From NCBI RefSeq assembly GCF_004118265.1, contig NZ_SDHW01000001.1, positions 1,240,001 to 1,304,000 of the forward strand: DNA of 64,000 nt, written 5' to 3'. A program made the position numbers and the translations under genes. Of the stretch, positions 9,026-18,363 are shown piece after piece (position 1 is the stretch's first letter; every line of letters begins with the position of its first letter). Under the pieces are notes generated by a model. It was given only the letters and a program-made list of their open reading frames with translations. It did not search any database and was not told the origin of the DNA. This DNA is from Lacibacter luteus (GTDB taxonomy: Bacteria; Bacteroidota; Bacteroidia; Chitinophagales; Chitinophagaceae).

Positions 9026-10687
9026 ATGAAACTTCCTTATATCATATTAATTGATGACGATGTTCAGGTGCTTCGTGCTATTCAACGGGACATTCGCAAC
9101 CAGTACCGTGATGATTACAAAATAGCAGCAACAGAATCAGCAACAGAGGCTCTTGAACTAATTAAAGAACTGAAGTTGAAGAACGAAGTAGTGGCCTTAT
9201 TCATTTCAGATCAACGTATGCCCGAAATGGAAGGCGTTGCTTTTCTTGAACTGGCAAATGAAATTTTTCCGGAAGCAAAAAAAGTATTGCTTACTGCCTA
9301 TTCTGATATCGAAGCAGCTATCAAAGCTATCAACACAGTTAAACTGGATTACTATTTACTGAAACCCTGGCATCCTGCTGAAGAAAAATTATTTCCTGTA
9401 GTGAATGATCTGTTAGATGAATGGCAGGCATTGTATAAGCCCGATCATGAAGCAACAAGGATCATCGGTTTTCAATGGTCGCCTAAAAGTCATGCACTCA
9501 AAGAATTTCTTTCGGGAAATCTTGTTCCTTACATCTGGATGGATGTAGAGAATGATCCTGAAGCAGAAAAATATCTCATCAGTGCCAATGCATCAACATC
9601 AGATCTTCCATTGGTGATTTTAAAAGATGGTTCTGTCGTTAGTAATCCTGAATTATCTACACTTGCAGAGCGTGTGGGCCTGCAACAAAAAGCAACCAAA
9701 GAAATGTATGATGTACTCATCATTGGTGCAGGGCCTGCAGGACTTGCAGCATCAGTTTATGGTTCATGCGAAGGTTTAAAAACATTGTTGATCGAGCGAA
9801 GCAATCCCGGTGGACAAGCCAGTAGCAGTGCACGTATTGAAAATTATCTTGGCTTCCCAACAGGTTTATCAGGTGCTGAGTTAAGCAGAAGAGCCATTAC
9901 ACAAACACTTCGTTTCGGTACAGAAATTCTTACACCACAGGAAGTAAAAAGCATCAGCGTTAAAGATGGTTATAAGATCACAGAGTTAACAGATGGCTCG
10001 CAGATACATAGCAAAGCAGTTGTTATAGCCACCGGTGTTGCTTATAAAAAATTAGAAGTGGAAGGCATGGATTCGTTTACCGGTGCGGGTGTATATTATG
10101 GCGCTGCTGCTGTTGAAGCGCAGGCATGCCGCAACGAAAGCATTTATATTATTGGCGGCGGCAATTCGGCTTGCCAGGCTGCCATGTACATGAGCAAGTT
10201 TGCAAAAGATGTAAATATTCTTATTCGAAAAGATAAACTCTCACAGGTTGCTGCCAATTATCTTGTAGAAAATATCAGCAACACGCCAAACATCAAAGTG
10301 CTTCCACATACAGAAGTGATTGCCTGCTCAGGCTCAACCATTCTTGAAACCATCACATTAAAAGATGCAGTTACGGGCGAAGAAAAAACAGTTCCTGCAA
10401 AAGCATTGTTCATTTATATTGGTACAAGACCGGGAACCGGTTGGTTAGATGATCTTGTATTAAAAGATGAAAAAGGATTTATTCTCAGCGGTAGTGAATT
10501 GATGAAAGAAAAATCTTTTGCAGCCGTGTGGAAATTAGAACGTGAACCTTTTCTTTCGGAGACAAGTGTGCCGGGTATTTTTGCTTCAGGCGATGTACGC
10601 TTTGGTGCAATGACAGGTATTTCTGCTGCAGTAGGGGAAGGTTCTATGGCCATTCGTTTTGTGCGGAAGTATTTACAGGAGATGTAA
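9026..10687 (+). CDS. Response regulator fused to a thioredoxin-like domain and a TrxR-like FAD oxidoreductase
   Basis: 553 residues in three parts. Receiver, 1-125: acidic pocket D10-D12, phospho-acceptor D62 (FISDQRMPEMEG), T90, K113 (LLKPW). Thioredoxin/glutaredoxin-like segment, about 143-222: its active site reads WSPKSHALKE, with no Cys. Thioredoxin-reductase-like module, 228-553: FAD site GAGPAGLA (234-241), GGQASSSARIENYLGFP, NADPH site GGGNSA (377-382), terminal GDVRFGAMTGISAAVGEGS. The redox-active C-A-T-C of true TrxR is replaced by GAAA (359-362), so it cannot be an ordinary disulfide reductase. It follows its partner kinase by 14 bp. Regulator phosphorylation probably gates flavin NAD(P)H chemistry; the electron acceptor is unknown. 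Confidence 0.9.
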   Translation: MKLPYIILIDDDVQVLRAIQRDIRNQYRDDYKIAATESATEALELIKELKLKNEVVALFISDQRMPEMEGVAFLELANEIFPEAKKVLLTAYSDIEAAIKAINTVKLDYYLLKPWHPAEEKLFPVVNDLLDEWQALYKPDHEATRIIGFQWSPKSHALKEFLSGNLVPYIWMDVENDPEAEKYLISANASTSDLPLVILKDGSVVSNPELSTLAERVGLQQKATKEMYDVLIIGAGPAGLAASVYGSCEGLKTLLIERSNPGGQASSSARIENYLGFPTGLSGAELSRRAITQTLRFGTEILTPQEVKSISVKDGYKITELTDGSQIHSKAVVIATGVAYKKLEVEGMDSFTGAGVYYGAAAVEAQACRNESIYIIGGGNSACQAAMYMSKFAKDVNILIRKDKLSQVAANYLVENISNTPNIKVLPHTEVIACSGSTILETITLKDAVTGEEKTVPAKALFIYIGTRPGTGWLDDLVLKDEKGFILSGSELMKEKSFAAVWKLEREPFLSETSVPGIFASGDVRFGAMTGISAAVGEGSMAIRFVRKYLQEM

Positions 10688-10789
10688 AGAACAACATTTA
10701 CTTATTGATAATTTACGTTTCATTTATTCGTTGTTCTACTATTTTTCACCTCTACGATTTGCTGTAGCTTAGCAGCAAATCCTTTACCC

Positions 10790-12400
10790 GTGAAACGATC
10801 TGTATCTGTTATTTTTTGTTTACTTTTTGCTTCTGCTTGTTTTGCGCAACCTCTGGCCGATACTGCAGGCAAGTTGATTGAACAGAAAGAAAAAATTATT
10901 ACTGCTTCTACTGTCATTAAAATAGAAAACCTGGGCTTTCGTGTTAACTCCGAACTTCCGGAATTACGCCCAACCATTTCTGCCGACGGCAATTTGTTAT
11001 TTTTTATTTGCGAAAGCCATCCCGATAACAATCATGCCCACGAAGTTCGCAACTCGCAGGATATCTGGTATTCCGTTCGTGATACTGCAACAGGCAAGTG
11101 GACAGACGCACAACATTTAGGCTTCCCTTTCAACACTGCACACTACAATGCTGTGTATTGGATATCGCCTGATAAGAACAGAATACTCTTACGCAATGCT
11201 TTTGTAAACGGCGATTATTATGGCAATGGTGTAAGCATGAGCGAAGTACAAAAAGACGGACGGTGGAGCAAACCCGATATGTTGAAAATAAAAAACTATT
11301 ACAAATACGATCGTGGATTTCAATCGGGAGCAAGCATGTCGAACAACGGTCAGGTACTGTTGCTGTACATGAGCGAAGAAGCCAAGAGCAGACTGAATAA
11401 AATTTATGTTTGCTTTTTACAACCCGACGGCACCTGGAGTGAACCAAAAAGTGTTGGCAAAAAAATTAATGTTACCGGTTATAATCAAATGACACCTTAT
11501 GTTGCTGCCGATGGACTTACACTTTATTTCAGCAGCGACAGACCCGGTGGCATTGGCGATCACGACATTTGGATGAGTAAGCGTTTAGACAGCAGCTGGA
11601 CAAAATGGAGCGAGCCTGTTAATTTAGGCGAGCCGATTAACACTGCAGACTTCGATGCTTTTTTTACATTAGATGCAGGCGGTGAATATGCATACCTCAC
11701 CAGCAGCTTTCAATCGTTGGGAAAGAGTGATATTGTGCGTGTGCAATTACTTGAAAAGGAAAAGCCTGATCCTGTACTGTTGATTACAGGTAACGTTTAC
11801 AATGCAAAAACAAAGCAGCCCTTAAGTGCCCGTTTAATTTATGAAACTTTGCCCGACGGACAAACTGCAGGCGAAGGATTATCAGCTCCCGGCGATGGTG
11901 CATTCCAGGTTACACTACCCTACGACAAGAATTACATGATCCGGGCAACAGCCGATCACTTTTTTGCGCAATCGGAAAACTTTAATCTCGATTCGCTGGT
12001 AAAGGCAGGCAATAAAATCATTCATAAAGATCTTTACCTCGTTCCTATTGAAGTGGGACAGATTGTACGATTGAACAATGTGTTTTTCGATTTCGACAAA
12101 TGGGACCTCCGCCCCGTTTCGTTTGTAGAATTAAATCTTGTAGTGAAGATGCTTAACGAAAATCCTGCTATCAGTATTGAGCTTGGCGCACATACCGACA
12201 GTAAAGGTTCGGATGAATACAACATCAAGCTAAGCCACAACCGGGCACAAGCTGTAATGCAATACATTTTATCGAAAGGCATAACACCCGATCGATTATC
12301 GTTTAAAGGTTATGGCGAAACGGTGCCTGTTGCAACAAACGATACCGACGAGGGCCGGCAATTAAACCGAAGAGTAGAGTTTAAAATAATTTCAAACTAA
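10790..12400 (+). CDS. PD40 beta-propeller/OmpA family outer-membrane protein
   Basis: 536 residues starting at GTG 10790, the only start that gives a clean signal peptide (KRSVSVIFCLLFASACFAQ). Residues 50-325 hold repeated PD40/WD40-like propeller blades (RPTISADGNLLFFICESHP, MTPYVAADGLTLYFSSDRPG, GDHDIWMSKR). A small CarboxypepD-like Ig domain follows (about 330-410), then an OmpA peptidoglycan-binding domain (about 425-536; FDFDKWDLRP, ELGAHTDSKGSDEYNIKLSHNRAQAV, NRRVEF). It probably tethers the outer membrane to peptidoglycan. Related proteins (PorE-like) belong to the type IX secretion periplasmic ring, but this copy has no T9SS neighbour. Confidence 0.9.
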   Translation: MKRSVSVIFCLLFASACFAQPLADTAGKLIEQKEKIITASTVIKIENLGFRVNSELPELRPTISADGNLLFFICESHPDNNHAHEVRNSQDIWYSVRDTATGKWTDAQHLGFPFNTAHYNAVYWISPDKNRILLRNAFVNGDYYGNGVSMSEVQKDGRWSKPDMLKIKNYYKYDRGFQSGASMSNNGQVLLLYMSEEAKSRLNKIYVCFLQPDGTWSEPKSVGKKINVTGYNQMTPYVAADGLTLYFSSDRPGGIGDHDIWMSKRLDSSWTKWSEPVNLGEPINTADFDAFFTLDAGGEYAYLTSSFQSLGKSDIVRVQLLEKEKPDPVLLITGNVYNAKTKQPLSARLIYETLPDGQTAGEGLSAPGDGAFQVTLPYDKNYMIRATADHFFAQSENFNLDSLVKAGNKIIHKDLYLVPIEVGQIVRLNNVFFDFDKWDLRPVSFVELNLVVKMLNENPAISIELGAHTDSKGSDEYNIKLSHNRAQAVMQYILSKGITPDRLSFKGYGETVPVATNDTDEGRQLNRRVEFKIISN

Positions 12401-12620
12401 AATCTGCACTTCAACATTATGTGCACTCGTATTTTTCAACCATCATAAACGCTGCAGCCACTTCTTAAAAAGGCTTTTTTCAACCCAGTTTGTACAAACC
12501 TGCTTTATAAACAAGTCTATCTGGCTAAAAGAACAACATATCGAAGTTGATCAATATATAATAGAATGGGTTTATATGTAAGGAAGAACTACCTTCGTTT
12601 ACTTTCAGGGGCGGCATACT

Positions 12621-14624
12621 ATGTTTAAGTTGACTAAAAATCCAATTTCTGCTATCAGCTCTGTAATACTCTTTGGAGCTTTACTCATTGCTTTATTATG
12701 GGTAAACATTTTTCAACAACTGAAAAAAGAAAAAGAATTTGCAATTAACAAGGCAAAGCAGCTTAATGCCAACCAGGCGCTTGCGCTAGAAAGCTTTGCC
12801 ATCCGAACAATTCAAAATGCCGACCTTATTCTGCAGGTTGTACGATCAGAATATATACAGAACAATACGTTCAGCGACTTCCAGCTTTTTGAGCACAATA
12901 CTACAATCGATCAAAAACTACTTGAAGGTGTAGTGATCATGAACGCACATGGCGATCTTGTTTCATCCTTTCACCCATTTCATCCGGACTCACTTACAAA
13001 CTTCACAACCAAAGAATATTTTCAAATTCATACAACTACTGCAAACGACAGTCTTTACATCAGCAAACCAATTACATCACGCCTGTTTTCAAAAGCTGTT
13101 ATTGTTCTCAGCCGTAAAATCATCGACAAAAACAATCAGTTTGCAGGAGTTATTGCTTTACAGATATTTCCGGAAACCTTCACTTCATTTTCTGACGGCG
13201 CTTTTGTTGATTCGTTTGATATTGTTTCATTAATTGCACCCGACGGTACAACCTATGCACGAAAAACAGGCGCAGTTGCGAGTTATGGTGAGAACATCAT
13301 AAAAAGCCCTTTGTTTCAACATTTAAAAAACAAACCTGTTGACAATTATTTCGCAAAGGATGCCATTCGTCATATCCCCACTTACTTCAGTTATCGCCAA
13401 CTAAAAAACTATCCCATTATTGCGACAGTAGGTAAACGGGAAGTTGATGTATTACGGGATTACACAAAAATAAAAACAAAATCGCTGCTGTTTACTTCTA
13501 TCATTACGTTACTGCTTGTGATGTTTTTGTTTGTAATTATCAGGAGTATTCAAAACAGGCGTCGCTTTTTTTATGCACTTGCAGAAAGCGAAGAGAAATA
13601 CCGCTCAATGTTTGAAAACAGTAAAGATGCTATTTTACTTACAGAAGACAACGGCACCATCATCGATCTTAATGCAGCTGCTTACAATGTATTTAAGTTG
13701 AATTACCCAATGCCTTTTGTGCGGAACATTTCAGAATTTATTGTAACAGAAATTGCTGCTCATTCATCCGCTGTATTTTATAGACAGCAAGCATTTAATG
13801 GCGAAGTGGAACTGAAGCGCTCCAACGGATCTGTATTTACAGGAGAGATTGCATCATCATTATACAAATCGAAAACCGGTTGCCATGTAGCAGTTATTGT
13901 AATAAGAGATGCAACCGAACGCAGGCGTTTAGAAAACGAGCTGGCTAAAGAACGTAATCATCGTGAACAACTGATCATGCAGCAGGTTATCCAGACACAG
14001 GAAAGGGAACGTGAAATTATTGGCGGCGAATTACACGACAATGTATGCCAGATTTTATCGATGACGAAACACTACCTGGAGCTGATTGAACGTAACCGGG
14101 AAATAAGTCAAACCTATCTTCCGCAGGCAAGACAATTGATAGATGACTCCATACAGGAAATAAGACATCTTTCGCACGCTATTAATCCTCCAACATTAGC
14201 TGCAAAAAACATTGTAGATGCTTTAAACGTTTTGTTTAACAATATTACTGCTACAGGCAAACTAACCATAAGCTTTAATTACAGCCATACTTTTACCGAT
14301 CTTGATATGCAGCAAAAACGTGCAATCTTCCGTATTGTGCAGGAACAGCTCAACAACGTTTTAAAACATGCTGCAGCTACAGAAGTTCTGATTTCCTTAA
14401 GTCTTGAAAACGACGATCTGCATTTAAGCATTGCAGATAACGGCAAAGGCTTCGATCCGTTAAAACAACATGCAGGCCTTGGATTGAACAATATGGAAGC
14501 AAGGGTAAAGGCTTTTGCAGGAAGAATTACTGTTGTTTCTTCACCGGGCAAAGGTTGCAAAGTGGAAGCGGTAATTCCTTATGTGAAGAACAGCGAATTG
14601 CTTAAGCAGAAAAACTTTTATTAA
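12621..14624 (+). CDS. Membrane PAS sensor histidine kinase, NarX/HisKA_3 type
   Basis: 667 residues. TM1 is at about 12-30, then a periplasmic Cache-like sensor domain (about 35-290; LNANQALALESFAIRTIQNADLIL, ITSRLFSKAVIVLSRKI), TM2 at about 293-315, a PAS domain (325-440; EEKYRSMFENSKDAILLTED), HisKA_3 with phospho-acceptor H472 in GELHDNVCQIL, and HATPase with FRIVQEQLNNVLKHA, ADNGKGFDP and GLGLNNMEARV, all intact. There is no response regulator beside it, so it is an orphan kinase; NarL-type regulators are its usual partners. The promoter probably lies in the 220-bp gap after the OmpA gene. Confidence 0.9.
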   Translation: MFKLTKNPISAISSVILFGALLIALLWVNIFQQLKKEKEFAINKAKQLNANQALALESFAIRTIQNADLILQVVRSEYIQNNTFSDFQLFEHNTTIDQKLLEGVVIMNAHGDLVSSFHPFHPDSLTNFTTKEYFQIHTTTANDSLYISKPITSRLFSKAVIVLSRKIIDKNNQFAGVIALQIFPETFTSFSDGAFVDSFDIVSLIAPDGTTYARKTGAVASYGENIIKSPLFQHLKNKPVDNYFAKDAIRHIPTYFSYRQLKNYPIIATVGKREVDVLRDYTKIKTKSLLFTSIITLLLVMFLFVIIRSIQNRRRFFYALAESEEKYRSMFENSKDAILLTEDNGTIIDLNAAAYNVFKLNYPMPFVRNISEFIVTEIAAHSSAVFYRQQAFNGEVELKRSNGSVFTGEIASSLYKSKTGCHVAVIVIRDATERRRLENELAKERNHREQLIMQQVIQTQEREREIIGGELHDNVCQILSMTKHYLELIERNREISQTYLPQARQLIDDSIQEIRHLSHAINPPTLAAKNIVDALNVLFNNITATGKLTISFNYSHTFTDLDMQQKRAIFRIVQEQLNNVLKHAAATEVLISLSLENDDLHLSIADNGKGFDPLKQHAGLGLNNMEARVKAFAGRITVVSSPGKGCKVEAVIPYVKNSELLKQKNFY

Positions 14625-14627
14625 CTG

Positions 14628-14999
14628 CTACTTCTTTTTTGCTGCAGCTTTTTCCAGGTTTTCCTTTACACGGAATTTTACAATCTTCGTTACCAATGCA
14701 AGCGGCAACTTTTCATCGATCGGGAATTGAATTGCACCTTTTGATGTTTTATATTTTTTCAATTCATCTGCAAATGCTTCGATACCTGAAGGTGCAGGAT
14801 AAAAGCCAATATGATTTTTATACCCGGCAAAATGTACAAGATTACCCTGCAGCTTAAAGGTTGGCATACCGTAGCTGATGGCTTCTTCGGCCTTTGGCGC
14901 TGCCTTAGCAATGGTACTACGCATTTGCTGCAGTAAAGTTTGTGTGCTTACAGGAAAATCTACGAGGTAAGCATCGATGGTTGTAATGGATGTATTCAT
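14628..14999 (-). CDS. DUF1801 (YdhG/YjbR-like) domain protein
   Basis: 123 residues, cytoplasmic. It has the DUF1801 pattern: IDAYLVDFPVSTQTLLQQMRSTI, then APKAEEAISYGMPTFKLQGNLVHFAGYKNHIGFYP and the C-terminal KGAIQFPIDEKLPL...IVKFRV. The function of the family is not settled; members often sit with SRPBCC or DinB proteins, as here. A second DUF1801 protein lies at 17515. It lies 23 bp before the GlxA-type regulator on the same strand and is probably co-transcribed downstream of it. Confidence 0.88.
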   Translation of the reverse strand: MNTSITTIDAYLVDFPVSTQTLLQQMRSTIAKAAPKAEEAISYGMPTFKLQGNLVHFAGYKNHIGFYPAPSGIEAFADELKKYKTSKGAIQFPIDEKLPLALVTKIVKFRVKENLEKAAAKKK

Positions 15000-15022
15000 A
15001 CTAATGTTGTGTTGAAATGATT

Positions 15023-16006
15023 TTACACCGCAACCGCTTCCTTATGATATTTATTTCTATAGGCAAGTGGCGACAACCCTGTGATCTTACGAAAAACGGT
15101 GCGGAATGCTTTTTCATCTGAATAACCGGTATCGTACATTACTTCGTTTACATTCTTGCGGCCGCTTTCGAGCTGGCGTTTGGCTGCTTCTACTTTTACA
15201 CGTTGAATATATTCCACTACTGTATTTGCTGTTGCTTTTTTAAACCGACGCTCCAGGTTACGACGGCCCAATGCCAACATATCGGCCAATTGATCTACCG
15301 TTATTTTATCCTGGTAATTACGTTCAATATATTCCTGTGCTTTTTTGATCGATTCATCTTCGTGTGATTTCTGACCATTAAAGATGATAAAGGGCGATTG
15401 ACTTTCACGATCAATATCGATCATAAATGTTTTTGCAATACGCACTGCTACTTCCCGCCCTGCATATTTTTCAATAAGATAAGCCAGCAGGTTTAAAAAA
15501 GAGTAAGCACCTCCGCTGCTGTACAAACCATCTTCTTCCGTCATAATACGATCATCAACTAAATTCACCTGCGGAAACATACGGCGGAAATCATTTGCAG
15601 CAATCCAGTGTGTAGCACATCGCTTGCCATCGAGCAAACCTGTTGCCGCCAGCAGAAATACAGCAATACAGAAGGTAGCTACTTCTGCCCCTTGTTCATA
15701 CTGCTCAACAATCCAAGGAATAAATGCGGCATTTGTTTGCATTGCTTTTTCCAGATCGCCATGCATGGCAGGTATAATAATAAGATCGGTTTTCTTTACA
15801 TCATTGATCAGCACATCGGGCTGTATGGTATACAATCCGTTTCGTTGCGGAACAGAACCTTCAAGTCCAACCAGTTGAATACGAAAAGCAGGCTCCATGC
15901 CCATAGCCTGCCGAATATTATTTACCTCCGACAAAATCTGGTGTGTGCCATCAATATTTGGCAAACTGGAATGACCAAGAGGTACAAGAATTGAAATATG
16001 CTTCAT
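15023..16006 (-). CDS. GlxA family AraC-type transcriptional regulator
   Basis: 327 residues. Residues 1-190 are a DJ-1/PfpI-like amidotransferase fold (HISILVPLGHSSLPNIDG, EVATFCIAVFLLAATGLLDGKRCATHW), here normally a ligand-sensing domain, with Cys in the nucleophile-elbow position. Residues 225-320 are an AraC double helix-turn-helix (ITVDQLADMLALGRRNLERRFKK, NVNEVMYDTGYSDEKAFRTVF, GLSPLAYRNKY). It is probably a transcription activator for nearby small genes. It is divergent from the DinB gene (140-bp gap), which is a plausible target. Confidence 0.9.
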   Translation of the reverse strand: MKHISILVPLGHSSLPNIDGTHQILSEVNNIRQAMGMEPAFRIQLVGLEGSVPQRNGLYTIQPDVLINDVKKTDLIIIPAMHGDLEKAMQTNAAFIPWIVEQYEQGAEVATFCIAVFLLAATGLLDGKRCATHWIAANDFRRMFPQVNLVDDRIMTEEDGLYSSGGAYSFLNLLAYLIEKYAGREVAVRIAKTFMIDIDRESQSPFIIFNGQKSHEDESIKKAQEYIERNYQDKITVDQLADMLALGRRNLERRFKKATANTVVEYIQRVKVEAAKRQLESGRKNVNEVMYDTGYSDEKAFRTVFRKITGLSPLAYRNKYHKEAVAV

Positions 16007-16145
16007 ATGGCTTTTTATATGATGATCAAGTTAATGAGAAATCAAATGTAGGAAATGCATTTGTCGTAATCAACCCCACACAATTTCGGAAACACACCCT
16101 TTCTTTCCAAAAGGAAGCGATTAGGTTTGTGCAGCAAACACAAAT

Positions 16146-16886
16146 ATGTTTACAAACACAATTCATACAGCAACCTTATTAACCGGTATTGAGGAAGTAA
16201 ATACAGCAATGCTGCATTTACTTACTACAGCCAATGAAGATGCGCTTCATTTTAAACCCACAGCCCGCAGTTGGTGCATTGCACAAATAGCCGAGCATGT
16301 ATTACTTTCTACAAACTCTGTGCTAAAGGCGATGGCCTTAAAAGGAAGCAAATCGCAGCGGGATCCGGCTGAAAAAATTGAAGAGCTGCAACTAATCTTT
16401 CTTGATTTTGAAAAGAAATACAATTCTCCCGAATTTATACTGCCAACAAAAGACATTTATGTTAAAGCAGTTTTATTGGAGGAGTTTGAAACAACACATC
16501 TGGCGTTAATGCAGCTATTGTATAAAATTGATTTTGATGAAATGATCGACCATCCTGCATTCGGCAATATCAGTAAATTGGAAATTGCACACTTTGTGTG
16601 GTTTCATACGCAGCGGCATTTGCGGCAGATGAACAACTGCCTGCGGCTATACCGGCAAACAAAACCTCAGCAACCTGCAATTGAGTTATTTAAAACCAAT
16701 GTAACCACAAAACCGGAAGCCGACACGATCATTAACCGGTTGAAACTGCATTATCCATCTTCAAAAATTACCATAGACCTGAACGACTGTGATAAAATAT
16801 TAAGAATAGAAGGTGAACGGGTGCAACAGAAGCTGATATTAACAACACTTGAGCAACTCGGGCACCGAGGATCTGTTTTTACTTAA
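16146..16886 (+). CDS. DinB-like four-helix protein with a C-terminal HMA-like domain
   Basis: 246 residues. Residues 1-175 form a DinB/YfiT-type four-helix bundle with metal-ligand-like His positions: RSWCIAQIAEHVL near the start and ...HFVWFHTQRHLRQMNN at the end (H-x3-H pattern). Members are often metal-dependent thiol (bacillithiol-type) transferases or of unknown function. Residues 185-246 (VTTKPEADTIINRLKLHYP...) have the ferredoxin-like HMA pattern without the metal CxxC. The fusion is unusual. It is divergent from the GlxA-type regulator. Confidence 0.78.
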   Translation: MFTNTIHTATLLTGIEEVNTAMLHLLTTANEDALHFKPTARSWCIAQIAEHVLLSTNSVLKAMALKGSKSQRDPAEKIEELQLIFLDFEKKYNSPEFILPTKDIYVKAVLLEEFETTHLALMQLLYKIDFDEMIDHPAFGNISKLEIAHFVWFHTQRHLRQMNNCLRLYRQTKPQQPAIELFKTNVTTKPEADTIINRLKLHYPSSKITIDLNDCDKILRIEGERVQQKLILTTLEQLGHRGSVFT

Positions 16887-16967
16887 TGATTGACCAGCGG
16901 CGGCCTAATACCGGAAATTATTTTTAGATTTAACTACACACATTAACCAACCTTAAACTTATCTATC

Positions 16968-17501
16968 ATGAGATTTATTAAACGCATCCTCCTCGTTTTA
17001 CTTACACTTATTGCAATTCTGTTAATTACGGCATTGTTCATCAGTAAAGAATTCAGCTTATCGAAAGAGGTAGTCATTAACAAACCCAAGCAGGAAGTAT
17101 TCGATTATGCAAAACTCATCCGCAACCAGGAAAAATACAGCGTATGGGTTATGGCCGATCCCAACATTAAAATTGTTTATACTGGTACCGATGGTACTCC
17201 GGGTTTTACATCATCCTGGGAAAGTAAAGACAAAAACGTTGGCGTTGGTGCACAGGAAATTATTGAAGTAAAAGACGGAGAAAGCATGAAAGTGGAAATT
17301 CGTTTTAAAGAACCAATGGAGGGCACCAACTACGCTAATACAACAGTTACAGCTATTAACGAAAACCAAACAAGAGTAACCACTACCTTCTCCGGCAAAT
17401 CGGCCTACCCAATGAACATCATGAACCTGTTTATGGACAAGTTTGTTGGCAACGACATGCAGACAAACCTCAACAACATGAAGAAAAATCTTGAACAATA
17501 A
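16968..17501 (+). CDS. SRPBCC family protein with an N-terminal membrane anchor
   Basis: 177 residues. One N-terminal hydrophobic helix (KRILLVLLTLIAILLITALFI) is followed by a START/Bet v1-like SRPBCC cavity domain beginning SLSKEVVINKPKQEVFDYAKLIRNQEKYSVW. These domains bind hydrophobic ligands; no catalytic residues are known for this type. It is first in a run of five short same-strand genes with gaps of 10-25 bp (SRPBCC, DUF1801, SRPBCC, VOC, VOC), so an operon is likely. Confidence 0.85.
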   Translation: MRFIKRILLVLLTLIAILLITALFISKEFSLSKEVVINKPKQEVFDYAKLIRNQEKYSVWVMADPNIKIVYTGTDGTPGFTSSWESKDKNVGVGAQEIIEVKDGESMKVEIRFKEPMEGTNYANTTVTAINENQTRVTTTFSGKSAYPMNIMNLFMDKFVGNDMQTNLNNMKKNLEQ

Positions 17502-17514
17502 ATTGCAGCAAAGC

Positions 17515-17892
17515 ATGGCCACAAAAAAAACAAAGCCAACCGATGAAGAACAGGTAGCTGAATGGATGAACAAACTGGAGCATCCGTTAAAAGCAGAAAT
17601 TGATGCCGTGCGGCAGCTGATAAAAGATAGCAACCGGCAAATCAATGAACGTATTAAATGGAATGCTCCCAGCTATTATTGCAACGAAGATTTTTTAACT
17701 TTTAATCACCGGGCAACTAAGCATGTGCATCTTATCTTTCATCATCCTTCAATTGTAAAAATAAAATCGGCTTTACTTGAAGGCGATTACAAAGACAGAC
17801 GGATGCTTTACCTGACCGACATGAAAACGATCAACGCAAATAAAAAAGAACTGCAGCGTATTGTAAACGAATCGGTGCAGTTAATTGGTTAA
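17515..17892 (+). CDS. DUF1801 domain protein
   Basis: 125 residues from ATG 17515; a TTG at 17491 would add eight residues but overlaps the preceding gene. The family pattern is visible as WMNKLEHPLKAEIDAVRQLI, RIKWNAPSYYCNEDFLTFNH and a charged C-terminal helix. Function is unknown. It is the second member of the 17-19 kb run of small genes and distantly resembles the DUF1801 protein at 14628. Confidence 0.85.
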   Translation: MATKKTKPTDEEQVAEWMNKLEHPLKAEIDAVRQLIKDSNRQINERIKWNAPSYYCNEDFLTFNHRATKHVHLIFHHPSIVKIKSALLEGDYKDRRMLYLTDMKTINANKKELQRIVNESVQLIG

Positions 17893-17909
17893 CCCTTTAT
17901 TTATATTTT

Positions 17910-18353
17910 ATGGAACGACTTCATTTTTCTGTAAAAATCAACGCCCCCAAAGAAAAAGTATGGGACGTACTCTGGACCAAAGGCAACTACGAAGCATGGA
18001 CGGCTGTATTTGCACCAGGCTCAACAGCTATAAGCGATTGGCAACAGGGAAGCAGAATTTTATTTACCGATGGAACCGGCAACGGCATGGTAAGTGAAAT
18101 AGCTGAAAAAAGAGAGAACGAATACATGTCGTTTACGCATCTCGGCGAAATAAAAGACGGGATTGAAGATACCACAAGCGACAAAGTAAAAGTATGGAAT
18201 GGATCGAAAGAGAACTACACACTTACACAAAACAATAACGGCACCACACTTGATGTGGAGATAGACATCAGTGCGGAATATAAAGATTACTTTCTTGGCA
18301 CCTGGCCAAAAGCAATGGAAGTAATTAAAACAATGGCCGAGCAAACCAATTAA
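17910..18353 (+). CDS. SRPBCC (AHSA1-like) protein
   Basis: 147 residues, soluble. It opens with the SRPBCC signature ERLHFSVKINAPKEKVWDVL and continues with TAISDWQQGSRILFTDGTGNGM, YMSFTHLGEI and a C-terminal helix TWPKAMEVIKTMAEQ. This fold makes a hydrophobic pocket, but the ligand is unknown. It lies 17 bp after the DUF1801 gene and 10 bp before a VOC gene, so it is co-transcribed. Confidence 0.88.
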   Translation: MERLHFSVKINAPKEKVWDVLWTKGNYEAWTAVFAPGSTAISDWQQGSRILFTDGTGNGMVSEIAEKRENEYMSFTHLGEIKDGIEDTTSDKVKVWNGSKENYTLTQNNNGTTLDVEIDISAEYKDYFLGTWPKAMEVIKTMAEQTN

Positions 18354-18363
18354 ACCTTATCGT

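Noticed and set aside
17491-17514. TTG start for the DUF1801 gene
   Set aside because: It would overlap the previous gene; ATG 17515 fits the family length.
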